Part shown: positions 15,256 through 23,136 of the stretch, piece by piece
Numbering within the stretch: position 1 is the first letter of the stretch
Layout: each line of letters opens with the position of its first letter
Assembly (NCBI GenBank): GCA_023388635.1
Contig: JAEWFW010000002.1
Span: 1-29,317 of the forward strand
Length of the DNA: 29,317 nt
From: Bacillota bacterium
GTDB lineage: Bacteria; Bacillota; Bacilli; Desulfuribacillales; Desulfuribacillaceae
Reading direction: 5' to 3'
The notes under the pieces: generated by a model
Told to the model about the DNA's origin: nothing
The model's database searches: none
Seen by the model: only the letters and a program-made list of their open reading frames with translations
Translations under genes and position numbers: made by a program

Positions 15256-15356
15256 AACGCTTAATAGGCGTTTGATTTTAAATAGATACTCTACCCACTG
15301 AGTTACCTGTGTGTACAGGGGAGGATTCGAACCTCCGACAGTCTATACCATGCGTT
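15256..15356 (-). ncRNA. Circularly permuted tRNA-like RNA (YrlA / Y RNA-like)
   Basis: Minus-strand order: anticodon-stem 3' strand ATAGA (15346-15342), variable loop of 5 nt (CTGTC), T arm GGAGG-TTCGAAT-CCTCC (15336-15320), mini acceptor CCTGT-acac-ACAGG (15319-15306), U8-A9 (TA), D arm ACTC-AGTGGGTA-GAGT (15303-15288), nt 26 (A), anticodon-stem 5' strand TCTAT (15286-15282). All stems pair perfectly and every linker has canonical tRNA length. The acceptor ends are joined by a loop and the anticodon loop is opened, as in the effector domain of bacterial Y RNAs. AACGC (15356-15352) may pair with GCGTT (15260-15256) to extend the stem. No CCA and no anticodon, so it is not a normal tRNA or tmRNA. 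Confidence 0.85.
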
Positions 15357-15453
15357 CCACTTCCCCCGGTATACCTGAGAGGCAGAGCCTGCGGCACCGC
15401 AAAGGAGAAATATCCTTTAGCATCAGGAGGGGTGGATCTATAATAGAAGGAAA

Positions 15454-16686
15454 TCATCCTTTTACTACCCCGATAGTTTTTAATTTTTTGACCGGTAAGA
15501 CGAGGTCTGTTTGATGACGCATCACTTCTTCGATGTCTTTGTAAGCGAAACGGCTTTCTTCGGCGATATCGGATTTTTTTGTTTTCCCCAAAGTCACTTC
15601 CTGTTCCTTTAGATCGAGCATTACTTGTTCGCATGTAAAGGCTTCCATCGCTCCTTTTCTCGAATAGCGCCTTCCGGCTCCGTGGGAGCAGGAGCAAAAG
15701 CTCTCTCGATTGCCCAGTCCTTTGACTAAATAACTATAAGAACCCATCGCGCCCGGTATGACAGCCATTTCGCCGTCAAAGGCTCTGGTCGCGCCTTTTC
15801 TGTGGACCCAAACATTTTTACCGTAGTGATTTTCTAAAGATGCATAGTTATGATGGCAATTGACGTAATCGCTATAGACAAGTGGTTCGTCAATATATGG
15901 AGCCAGCCATTTTTCCAATATCGATTGTACCTTTGCCAACATAGAGTCGCGATTTTCCCGTGCAAAATCCAGAGATAAGTTCATCCAATGGATGTACTGC
16001 TTTCCGACGGGCGAATCGACCGGCAGGAATGCTAAGCGGTATTCTTCGGGAACGGCACTGTGCCATTGTTTGTTCAGTTGTCGCGCTTGATTATGGAAAT
16101 AGTCGCAGACTGTTTTGCCGACATTGCGGCTGCCGGAATGGATCATAATGTTGAGATAACCCTGTTCGTCTTCCTGCAATTCGATAAAATGATTGCCGCC
16201 GCCGAGCGTCCCCACTTGGTATCGACCGGCTTCCAGCAGTCCAAGCAATTCTTTGTCCGGTGCGTATTTTTCGATTTCTGCCAGAGCGGTGTCCATCGTA
16301 CGGCATGGCTGTATGGTTTTATGGCGATGGAATCCCAACGGTATATTGCGTAGGATGTCGCCGATAATTGCTTGGATCAATGTGCCGTTGGCTGTTTGAA
16401 CGCTTCGAAGGATTTCGGCGGCAATATTGGTGCTGACAAAAGCCATGCCGCATCCGATATCGACGCCGACGGCATTGGGGATGATCACACCGTCGGTGGC
16501 GAGTACACCGCCGATCGGCATGCCCATTCCCATGTGGGTGTCAGGCATCAGACAGACCCATTGATGTACAAAGGGAAGTTGTGATAGATTGTATGCTTGC
16601 TCAAGACAACTGTCTTCGATCTGTTCGCGACTGTCCAGCCATACTTTCAGCGGGAATTTTGTGTGTTGATTGTCAATGGTAAACAT
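15454..16686 (-). CDS. rtcB: RtcB RNA-splicing ligase (3'-phosphate/5'-OH RNA ligase)
   Basis: A 410-residue GTP- and Mn2+-dependent RNA ligase. It joins 2',3'-cyclic-phosphate or 3'-phosphate ends to 5'-OH ends, healing RNAs cut by toxins or tRNA-processing nucleases. Seen: metal ligand Cys79 in VGVDIGCGM, His166 in GGGNHFIEL, His183 in IHSGSRNVG, RKGATRAFDGE, and the guanylated His335 in CSHGAGR. Length equals E. coli RtcB (408). Start at ATG 16686 behind AGGAGG; the longer frame (13 codons) contains that ribosome site and is not used. No archease or RtcA lies in the window. A stem-loop (15429-15471) spans its stop codon, and the tRNA-like RNA follows 98 bp later. Confidence 0.97.
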   Translation of the reverse strand: MFTIDNQHTKFPLKVWLDSREQIEDSCLEQAYNLSQLPFVHQWVCLMPDTHMGMGMPIGGVLATDGVIIPNAVGVDIGCGMAFVSTNIAAEILRSVQTANGTLIQAIIGDILRNIPLGFHRHKTIQPCRTMDTALAEIEKYAPDKELLGLLEAGRYQVGTLGGGNHFIELQEDEQGYLNIMIHSGSRNVGKTVCDYFHNQARQLNKQWHSAVPEEYRLAFLPVDSPVGKQYIHWMNLSLDFARENRDSMLAKVQSILEKWLAPYIDEPLVYSDYVNCHHNYASLENHYGKNVWVHRKGATRAFDGEMAVIPGAMGSYSYLVKGLGNRESFCSCSHGAGRRYSRKGAMEAFTCEQVMLDLKEQEVTLGKTKKSDIAEESRFAYKDIEEVMRHQTDLVLPVKKLKTIGVVKG

Positions 16687-16747
16687 GGTTATCCTCCTAA
16701 TCATGCCGATATGTATTCGTATCATGCAGACAATCTGTGTTATAGAA

Positions 16748-16890
16748 TCGATTGGTTCGATGCGGTTTATTGCTCTATCAGCTGAAATTGTATGTTCGGC
16801 ATATTTTCTGCTATAAACATACCACGATTATTTCATTTGATCATATAAAAAAAGTTGCGAGATCATTGCGTATCGGGAAATAACCAATCG
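16748..16890. promoter_or_regulatory. Divergent rtcB/WYL control region with inverted motif pair
   Basis: In the 305-bp gap between rtcB and the WYL genes, CGATTGGTT (16749-16757) recurs inverted as AACCAATCG (16882-16890). The first copy is itself part of a small palindrome, ATCGA-ttggt-TCGAT (16748-16762), about 60 bp from the rtcB start; the second is about 100 bp from the WYL start. They are candidate binding sites for the WYL proteins (inference). No sigma-54 (RtcR-type) promoter was recognised. Confidence 0.4.
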
Positions 16891-16991
16891 TTTGGATAAT
16901 AATCAAATAGTATTCGCTATATTTGTTTGTTACAATCAAAAGTAGGATAAACGGACGTTAGAAAGTGTATGCACAAGTGGGAGGTAGAGCA

Positions 16992-18356
16992 GTGTCGGAA
17001 TTTACGGAATTGATTAAAAGTTTTGACAAAATCCGTGAGTACATGCGTGACTTCTATATATACGGATTTAAGCGGCGGGATGAATTTACTTATAAAAGTA
17101 GCCGAACTTATGATAATGAGCGGAGGCGGATCGCCAGTTGGCTTGCCGATCATGTTAGCTGGGACTATTCGACGAAAGGTAAGCGCGTATTTCTGTCGGT
17201 CAATAGTGGACGAGTTCCCCAGAATCCCCTTTACAAAGCGTGGAAATCGAAAAGTTTTACTAAAAATGATATTATGCTGCATTTCTTCCTTTTGGCATGC
17301 CTCAATGAACGTACTGCTTGCGGTGTGGAGGAGCTGACGGAGCATGCTAGTCAATATTGCCGGCAGCCTTTTGATATACAGACGGTGCGAGGAAAGCTGC
17401 GTGAATATGAGCAGCAAGGTATTGTAAGAAAACAGAAAGCCGGCAAAAAATTGCTATATTCTATGGCGGAGGAATCAGTTGTCGGCAATCCTGCGTATGC
17501 ATATTTGCTGGATGCGATTAAATTTTATCAGGAAGTGGCACCGTTCGGTTTCGTCGGCAGCACGGTGCTGGATCGTGAGCGGATCGGCAATGATATGTAT
17601 TATTTTAAGCATCATTTCATTGTTCATACGTTGGATGATGGGATTTTGGCGGAACTTTTGCGGGCGATGGAGCAGCGGAGGGTCGTGCTTCTAGAGAATT
17701 CCAGTGTGCGCACGGGCAGGATCAGTATGTTGACGGGTATACCCCTGCGGATATTGACGGGAACGCAAACGGGCAGAAGATATGTTTGCATTTACGATAT
17801 TGAACACCGCAGATTCCGCTGTGTTCGCCTCGATTATTTGACAAAAGTGTTCATGATTGATTCGCGTGCGGAGACCTCTATGAGGATCAGTGATATAGGC
17901 GCTATCGGAGATGAAATCATTGCAAGGAATGAAGTCGCCGTCGCAGATGAAGCATCGGCGAGGAACGAAGTAGCTGCAAGAAATGAAGGTATACCTGATT
18001 ATGAAATACTACAGCAGAAGTTAGATAAAGCTTTGTCGATGACTTGGGGAGTTTCTTTCAGTGGTGCGCAGCGGCAGGAGACACTGGCTATTACTTTGGC
18101 GATTGATGAGCAGCGGGAGCGTTACCTGATTGACCGGGTGCGGAGGGAAGGTCGCGGAGGGACTTTACAGAAGGTCGGTGAAGATCGTTTCTTGTATACA
18201 ATTACTACCTATGATACGAATGAGATGTTGCCGTGGATACGGACATTTACCGGACGAATTTGTCATATTGAGGGGAGCAATGCAGCCGTCGTGACTACGT
18301 TGCGAAGAGATTTGCAGAAGATGTATCAAATGTATGGTGTGGGGGCAGATAGATGA
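16992..18356 (+). CDS. WYL-domain regulator-like protein 1
   Basis: A 454-residue protein of the Bacillota WYL-domain group. The N-terminus begins with a conserved helical stretch (FDKIREYMRDFYIYGF, then RTYDNERRRIASWL) and a winged-helix-like part (about residues 85-150: NDIMLHFFLLACLNE, GKLREYEQQGIVRKQ). A WYL-like beta-rich region follows at about 205-290 (RRVVLLENSSVRTGR, IPLRILTGTQTGRRYVCIYD). WYL domains bind nucleic-acid or nucleotide ligands and control DNA-binding or effector parts. I place the start at GTG 16992, seven bases after GGGAGG; the frame is open from 16965. A repeated ARNEVA motif (about 308-330: IIARNEVAVADEASARNEVA) forms a linker of near-repeats. It overlaps the next gene by 4 bp. 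Confidence 0.75.
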   Translation: MSEFTELIKSFDKIREYMRDFYIYGFKRRDEFTYKSSRTYDNERRRIASWLADHVSWDYSTKGKRVFLSVNSGRVPQNPLYKAWKSKSFTKNDIMLHFFLLACLNERTACGVEELTEHASQYCRQPFDIQTVRGKLREYEQQGIVRKQKAGKKLLYSMAEESVVGNPAYAYLLDAIKFYQEVAPFGFVGSTVLDRERIGNDMYYFKHHFIVHTLDDGILAELLRAMEQRRVVLLENSSVRTGRISMLTGIPLRILTGTQTGRRYVCIYDIEHRRFRCVRLDYLTKVFMIDSRAETSMRISDIGAIGDEIIARNEVAVADEASARNEVAARNEGIPDYEILQQKLDKALSMTWGVSFSGAQRQETLAITLAIDEQRERYLIDRVRREGRGGTLQKVGEDRFLYTITTYDTNEMLPWIRTFTGRICHIEGSNAAVVTTLRRDLQKMYQMYGVGADR

Positions 18357-19330
18357 AAGAGGAGCTGTTTTCCGAAGTTTATAGTTGTTATTATCAGGTC
18401 GTATCGGAGATTTTGCGGCGCGCAGCTCAGGAACCCGTATCTGTGGCGGAAATGACGGAGATCATACAGGATAAAGGGTTTGCAGACAGTTGTTTGTATC
18501 TCCTGCCAAAGTTGACAGGCGGTGAGTGGGAACTGCTGGAGCGGCATCAAGGGCAGTGGGCTTCGAAGCTTAACCGCAGTTATGACATGCCTTTGACAAA
18601 TTTGCAAAAATCTTGGATCAAGGCGATTCTGCAAGACTCGCGCATTCGTCTATTTATGACGGCAGAACAGGTTGTGTCGTTAGATGATAAGTTACAGATA
18701 AAACCGTTGTTTCGGCAGGAGGATTTTTACGATTTCGACAGTTTTAGAGAGGGTGATCCCTATGATGAGCCCGAATATCAGGAACGCTTTCGTCATATCT
18801 TGCGCGGCATTCGCGGGTCTAAGGTACTGTATTTACAGTTCGAGTCCTCGAAAAACGGTGTGCGGGAAGGGACATTTTTGCCTTGTAAAATAGAGTATTC
18901 TCGCAAAGACGATAAATTTCGGTTGTATGCGGCGAAAATCCGCAACGGACGGTATCGGGGGATCAATACGATTAATATGGGACGGTTGACGCGTGTCGGT
19001 GATACGGACATTGTTTATGAAGGGACGATTGATCTGCAAGCGCATTTTGACAGAAATATATGTGGCTCACCTGTACATTTGCAAATTTTCAATCAGCGGA
19101 ATGCTTTGGAGCGGTGTATGCTGCATTTTGCCAATTATCAGAAAACGACCGAATATGAAGAGGCGACAGACAGCTACAGGTGCGTAATTTATTACGACAA
19201 AAATGATGAGACGGAGCTGTTAATCCGCATCCTTTCTTTCGGTCCATTGGTACAGGTGGTAGAGCCCGAGTCGTTTATCATGCTGATCAAAGAGCGCTTG
19301 CAGCGGCAGTGCAATTTTGACTCACTCTAA
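18353..19330 (+). CDS. WYL-domain regulator-like protein 2
   Basis: A 325-residue partner of the preceding gene, starting within its stop codon (ATGA), so the two are translationally coupled and probably act together. The N-terminal half is helical (CYYQVVSEILRRAAQEP). The middle has a WYL-like beta region (about 155-215: VLYLQFESSKNGVREGTFLPCKIEYS, KFRLYAAKIRNGRYRGINTINMGRL split by a loop). The C-terminus resembles the WYL C-terminal extension (ELLIRILSFGPLVQVVEPESF), a part that in other WYL regulators helps dimerisation or ligand control. No recognisable enzymatic motif. Divergent from rtcB, it is a candidate sensor/regulator of that operon (inference). Confidence 0.75.
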   Translation: MKEELFSEVYSCYYQVVSEILRRAAQEPVSVAEMTEIIQDKGFADSCLYLLPKLTGGEWELLERHQGQWASKLNRSYDMPLTNLQKSWIKAILQDSRIRLFMTAEQVVSLDDKLQIKPLFRQEDFYDFDSFREGDPYDEPEYQERFRHILRGIRGSKVLYLQFESSKNGVREGTFLPCKIEYSRKDDKFRLYAAKIRNGRYRGINTINMGRLTRVGDTDIVYEGTIDLQAHFDRNICGSPVHLQIFNQRNALERCMLHFANYQKTTEYEEATDSYRCVIYYDKNDETELLIRILSFGPLVQVVEPESFIMLIKERLQRQCNFDSL

Positions 19331-19335
19331 ATTTC

Positions 19336-19374
19336 TTTACAATTCGTTTACATTTCCTTAATAAAGTTTTTACA
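19336..19374 (+). promoter_or_regulatory. PHO box before pstS
   Basis: Four TTTACA-like hexamers with exact 11-bp period: TTTACA (19336), TTTACA (19347), TTAATA (19358), TTTACA (19369). This matches direct-repeat PhoP/PhoB sites, so pst expression should rise on phosphate limitation. A weak -10 (TATTGT, 19382-19387) follows. No phoP/phoR genes are in the window. Confidence 0.8.
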
Positions 19375-19459
19375 CGATCATTATTGTAGCTTCATAAACG
19401 TGTGTTACATTTATACATGTACAGAAGATTATCAAAAAACTATTAGGAGGATTCAATTA

Positions 19460-20347
19460 ATGAAAAGGGGAATTATTCTTGTTGCAGTCATGTTAGTCTT
19501 GAGTTTGACTTTTGTTGGCTGCGGAGCAAAATCGGAACCGCAACCATCTTCGCCGGATGCGAATCAAGGAACGGCGCCAAATGCAAATCAAGGGTCGGCA
19601 GAACCGAAAAACTTGAGCGGCAGTATTACAATTGCAGGATCTACATCGGTGCAACCGTTAGCTGAAGAATTGGCTATGATGTTTATGGAAGAATACAGAG
19701 GCGTCAGAATTAATGTTTCCGGCGGGGGATCCGGTGCAGGTGTTGAATCAGCCGGTAATGGTGTTGCAAACATTGGAATGGCTTCCCGTGAAATTAAACA
19801 ATCAGAGTTGGATCAATATAAAGAATTAAAGCCGATCGTCATTTGTAAAGATGGTATCTCTGTAGTGGTGAATCCTAAGAATAAAGTCAATGAATTGACG
19901 TTGGAACAAATTCAGGGTATTTTCAGTGGTGAAATTACAAACTGGAGTCAAGTAGGCGGCGAAGACGGCAGTATTATCATCGTCAATCGTGAAGAAGGAT
20001 CCGGCACACGCGGTGCATTTGAAGAATTAGTTCTTGGAGATAAGGATTTTGTCACAAAAGCAATTATCCAGAACTCTACAGGTGCGATCAGAACCGCTGT
20101 TGCATCGGATGTGAACGCGATTGGATATGTGTCAATGGGTGCTATGAGCAACGATGTGAAAGCAGTCGTTGTTGATGGAGCAGATGCTACGGCTGAGAAT
20201 GTATTGAATGGTTCTTATAAACTAGCACGTCCGTTTAACTTCCTGACATCGGGTGAAGCTGATGAAGTGACACAAGCGTTTATCGATTGGGTTCTGTCTG
20301 ACGGACAGGAATTTGTAAAACAAGAAGGATTTATTTCTGTTCAATAG
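19460..20347 (+). CDS. pstS: PstS, phosphate-binding lipoprotein
   Basis: A 295-residue periplasmic or cell-surface phosphate receptor of the PstSCAB importer. Seen: signal peptide (RGIILVAVMLVLSLTFVG) with lipobox FVGC giving a lipidated Cys, a low-complexity linker with a near repeat (PNANQGSAEP after PDANQGTAP), then the binding fold: ITIAGSTSVQPLAEEL, VSGGGSGAGVESAGNG, REEGSGTRGAFEE, and STGAIRTAV, which are the classical phosphate-contact loops. Start at ATG 19460 with AGGAGG nine bases upstream; the longer frame lacks a ribosome site. First gene of the pst operon, behind the PHO box. Confidence 0.97.
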   Translation: MKRGIILVAVMLVLSLTFVGCGAKSEPQPSSPDANQGTAPNANQGSAEPKNLSGSITIAGSTSVQPLAEELAMMFMEEYRGVRINVSGGGSGAGVESAGNGVANIGMASREIKQSELDQYKELKPIVICKDGISVVVNPKNKVNELTLEQIQGIFSGEITNWSQVGGEDGSIIIVNREEGSGTRGAFEELVLGDKDFVTKAIIQNSTGAIRTAVASDVNAIGYVSMGAMSNDVKAVVVDGADATAENVLNGSYKLARPFNFLTSGEADEVTQAFIDWVLSDGQEFVKQEGFISVQ

Positions 20348-20444
20348 TTAAAATTAAATAGTGATAATCGCTCATAAATTTTGTACAAACTATTTACTGT
20401 TTTATAAATGATAGTATATACTTTTAAATGGTGCTTACGAAGCG

Positions 20445-20467
20445 AAGGGTGGATATAATCCACCCTT
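20445..20467 (+). other. Intercistronic hairpin between pstS and pstC
   Basis: AAGGGTGGAT-ata-ATCCACCCTT, a perfect 10-bp stem with no T-run after it. It probably protects the pstS mRNA 3' end or lowers read-through, giving more PstS than permease; this is a common arrangement. Confidence 0.7.
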
Positions 20468-20493
20468 AAGCATGCGTAACAGGAGTTCTTGAA

Positions 20494-21465
20494 TTGGAGA
20501 GTGATATTTTTATGCAGACAACAATGCGGCACAAGCCGAGTGGAGGGAGCAAAGTGTTCCGGAAGCCCAAAGGCGGTCAAGAGGGGATTATCCATGCGCT
20601 CTTGTTGCTGGCAGCAGTTTGTGCAGTTATCATAATTTTCTTAATCACGTATTTCATTTTTCAAACAGGACTTCCTGTATTTAAAGAATATGGAATCTGG
20701 AATATTCTGTCGGGTGAAGTTTGGCAGCCGACTAAAAGTGTTTTCGGCATTTTACCGATGATTACGGGGACGTTTTATGTGACGCTTTTGGCACTCTTGA
20801 TCGGTGTTCCTTTTGGGATTGCGACGGCGATTTTTCTGGCAGAGATGTCGACCGAGAGAACATCGAAGATCATACGTCCGGCGATTGAATTGTTGGCGGG
20901 GATTCCTTCGGTCATTTACGGTTTGTTCGGGATGGTCGTCATCAATGAAATTATGCGTTATATCCAAAGGAATGTTTTCGGCAATGTTCTGCCAAGTGAA
21001 TATCAAATGGGCTACAGTGTGCTGAGCGGCGGAATCGTTCTTGCCATTATGATTCTTCCGACGATTATCAATATTTCCGAGGATGCCATTAAGGCGGTTC
21101 CGAAATCGTATAAACAAGGCGCGTTAGCATTGGGCTCTACGCATATTCAGGCGATTTTCAGGGTGATTGTTCCTGCGGCAAAATCCGGTATTATATCCGG
21201 AATCGTCTTGGCAATGGGCAGGGCTTTAGGAGAGACAATGGCGTTAATCATGGTCATCGGTAACATGCCGATTATTCCGGGGCATGGCTTATACAGTATT
21301 TTTGCTCCGATCAGTTCATTGACGGCAACAATCGCGTTGGAAATGGGGTATGCGGCGCCGGAGCATCGGGCTGCGTTGTTCGCCTTGGGAATTGTTCTGT
21401 TCTGTATCGTGGCATTGTTGAATACGTTCGCCATCTTATTTATACGTAAGGGAGCTCGGAGATGA
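20494..21465 (+). CDS. pstC: PstC, phosphate ABC permease subunit
   Basis: A membrane permease of about 323 residues with six helices, one half of the Pst channel. Seen: SVFGILPMITGTFYVTLLALLIGVP split across the first helices, the PAIELLAGIPSVIYGLFG stretch, and the cytoplasmic coupling loop (SYKQGALALGSTHIQAIFRV) with the EAA-like pattern that contacts PstB. Two starts are possible: TTG 20494 with AGGAG eight bases upstream (preferred on spacing), or ATG 20512 six codons later. The 3' end overlaps pstA by 4 bp. Confidence 0.96.
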   Translation: MESDIFMQTTMRHKPSGGSKVFRKPKGGQEGIIHALLLLAAVCAVIIIFLITYFIFQTGLPVFKEYGIWNILSGEVWQPTKSVFGILPMITGTFYVTLLALLIGVPFGIATAIFLAEMSTERTSKIIRPAIELLAGIPSVIYGLFGMVVINEIMRYIQRNVFGNVLPSEYQMGYSVLSGGIVLAIMILPTIINISEDAIKAVPKSYKQGALALGSTHIQAIFRVIVPAAKSGIISGIVLAMGRALGETMALIMVIGNMPIIPGHGLYSIFAPISSLTATIALEMGYAAPEHRAALFALGIVLFCIVALLNTFAILFIRKGARR

Positions 21466-22310
21466 TGAGGCAGAAACATCAAATGAACGACAAAATTGTC
21501 AAGGGATTGTTATGGGTTTCCGCGTTCTCGACTGTAATCATTTTAGTTTTAATTCTGGGCTATATTATTCTTAGAGGAATTGGACATATCAATTGGGAGT
21601 TTTTAACACAGTCACCGAGAAGGATGGGGGCTGAAGGTGGAATATTTCCAGTCATTGTCGGAACATTGTATTTTGTATTTCTGACGATGCTGATAGCGAC
21701 TCCCATTGCTGTAGGAGCTGCTATATACTTAAATGAGTATACACGTGATAATCCTTTTACAAGGGTGATTCGCTTCACGACGGAGTTACTTGCCGGAGTT
21801 CCTTCTATTATATTTGGATTATTCGGTTATGCATTTTTCGTTTTATTATTAAATGACATTACAGGGGGTTGGTCGTTAATCTCTGGGGCGTTGACGGCGA
21901 CATGTATGATTTTGCCGACGATGATCCGCACTTCGGAAGAAGCGTTGAAAGCCGTACCGCGTTTTTATCGAGAAGGAAGTTTGGCGCTCGGTGCGACGAA
22001 ATGGCAAACAGTGTATAAGGTTGTATTGCCGACTGCCATGCCGGGAATTCTGACAGGAATAATTCTGGGGATCGGCAGGGCATTTGGAGAAACGGCAGCT
22101 CTTTTACTGACATTGGGCGGTTCGCTGTTGATGCCGTTATCGATTATGGACGGTTCGAGAACACTATCGATGCACTTATATATGGTGGCGATGGAGACAG
22201 GCAATATGGATGCCGCATTTGGAACGGGAGTTGTACTTTTGGCTGTAATATTCATTATCAACTTTACTGCAAATTTTGCGATTAAAAAACTTGTCGTTCG
22301 AAATCGATAA
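21462..22310 (+). CDS. pstA: PstA, phosphate ABC permease subunit
   Basis: A 282-residue membrane permease, the partner of PstC. Seen: FPVIVGTLYFVFLTMLIATPI, TELLAGVPSIIFGLFGYAF and the EAA-type coupling loop FYREGSLALGATKWQTVYKV. The ATG lies inside the pstC stop region (ATGA overlap), so translation is coupled. It is followed after 13 bp by pstB. Confidence 0.97.
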   Translation: MMRQKHQMNDKIVKGLLWVSAFSTVIILVLILGYIILRGIGHINWEFLTQSPRRMGAEGGIFPVIVGTLYFVFLTMLIATPIAVGAAIYLNEYTRDNPFTRVIRFTTELLAGVPSIIFGLFGYAFFVLLLNDITGGWSLISGALTATCMILPTMIRTSEEALKAVPRFYREGSLALGATKWQTVYKVVLPTAMPGILTGIILGIGRAFGETAALLLTLGGSLLMPLSIMDGSRTLSMHLYMVAMETGNMDAAFGTGVVLLAVIFIINFTANFAIKKLVVRNR

Positions 22311-22323
22311 GGGGGGTGCTTCA

Positions 22324-23091
22324 ATGGAATCGAATAAAGAGACGAAAATTTTGTCAAAGCAATTAAATTTGTACTACGGTCATTTTCATGCATTGAAAAA
22401 CATAGAGTTGGATATGAAGCAAAAGGAGATCACGGCGCTGATCGGTCCATCCGGCTGTGGAAAGTCAACATTCCTGAGAACACTAAATAGAATGAATGAT
22501 TTAGTTCCTTCTGTTAAAATTGAGGGGAGTGTTACGCTTGATGGGCAGAACATCTACGAAAAGAATGTCGATGTCGTTGATTTGCGCAAACGGGTAGGCA
22601 TGGTATTCCAGAGCCCGAATCCTTTTCCAATGTCTATTTTTGAAAATGTTGCCTATGGTCCAAGAATTCATGGGATCAAGGATAAGAACAAATTAAAAGA
22701 GATTGTAGAAAGAAGTTTGAAACAGGCGGTCCTTTGGGAAGAGGTCAAAGACAATTTGAATAAAAGTGCACTCAGTCTTTCAGGAGGACAGCAGCAGAGA
22801 CTTTGTATTGCCAGAGTCGTTGCAGTGGAACCGGAAGTTTTGTTAATGGATGAACCGACATCGGCGTTAGATCCTATTTCGACGATGAAAATCGAAGAAT
22901 TGGTCAGAGAATTGAAAGAATCATACACGATTGTCATAGTGACACACAACATGCAGCAGGCAGCAAGAATATCCGATAAAACGGCCTTTTTCCTGAATGG
23001 TGATGTAATAGAATTCGATGATACTACGACTATTTTTTCCAATCCGGCTGACAAGCGCACAGAGGATTATATTAGCGGAAGATTTGGCTAA
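22324..23091 (+). CDS. pstB: PstB, phosphate ABC transporter ATPase
   Basis: A 255-residue ABC ATPase powering PstCA. Seen: Walker A GPSGCGKST (41-49), Q-loop VGMVFQSPNPFPMSIFENV, signature LSGGQQQR, Walker B VLLMDEPTSALD, and the H-loop histidine in VTHNM. The C-terminal GDVIEFDDTTTIFSNP is typical for PstB. The ATG has GGGGGGTG upstream. An open frame from 22276 overlaps pstA but has no ribosome site. Confidence 0.98.
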   Translation: MESNKETKILSKQLNLYYGHFHALKNIELDMKQKEITALIGPSGCGKSTFLRTLNRMNDLVPSVKIEGSVTLDGQNIYEKNVDVVDLRKRVGMVFQSPNPFPMSIFENVAYGPRIHGIKDKNKLKEIVERSLKQAVLWEEVKDNLNKSALSLSGGQQQRLCIARVVAVEPEVLLMDEPTSALDPISTMKIEELVRELKESYTIVIVTHNMQQAARISDKTAFFLNGDVIEFDDTTTIFSNPADKRTEDYISGRFG

Positions 23092-23136
23092 AGACATTGA
23101 AAACTATTATTATTTAGAGAAGGAGACTTGATAACG

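Noticed and set aside
15282..15346. Broken tandem tRNAs or a tmRNA piece
   Set aside because: A broken tandem pair would not explain the exact pairing of ATAGA with TCTAT, the 14-nt acceptor closed on itself and the canonical linkers; there is no CCA, no anticodon arm and no tag frame.
15311..15514. 67-codon plus-strand frame starting with a GGFEPPT pattern
   Set aside because: GFEPPT is a common spurious antisense translation of a T arm; no domain and no ribosome site.
15278..15697. 139-codon minus-strand open frame across the tRNA-like RNA (ends in a CRRFESSPVHTGNSVGRV pattern)
   Set aside because: This is the usual false translation of tRNA T and D arms; it overlaps the rtcB 3' end in another frame and has no ribosome site.
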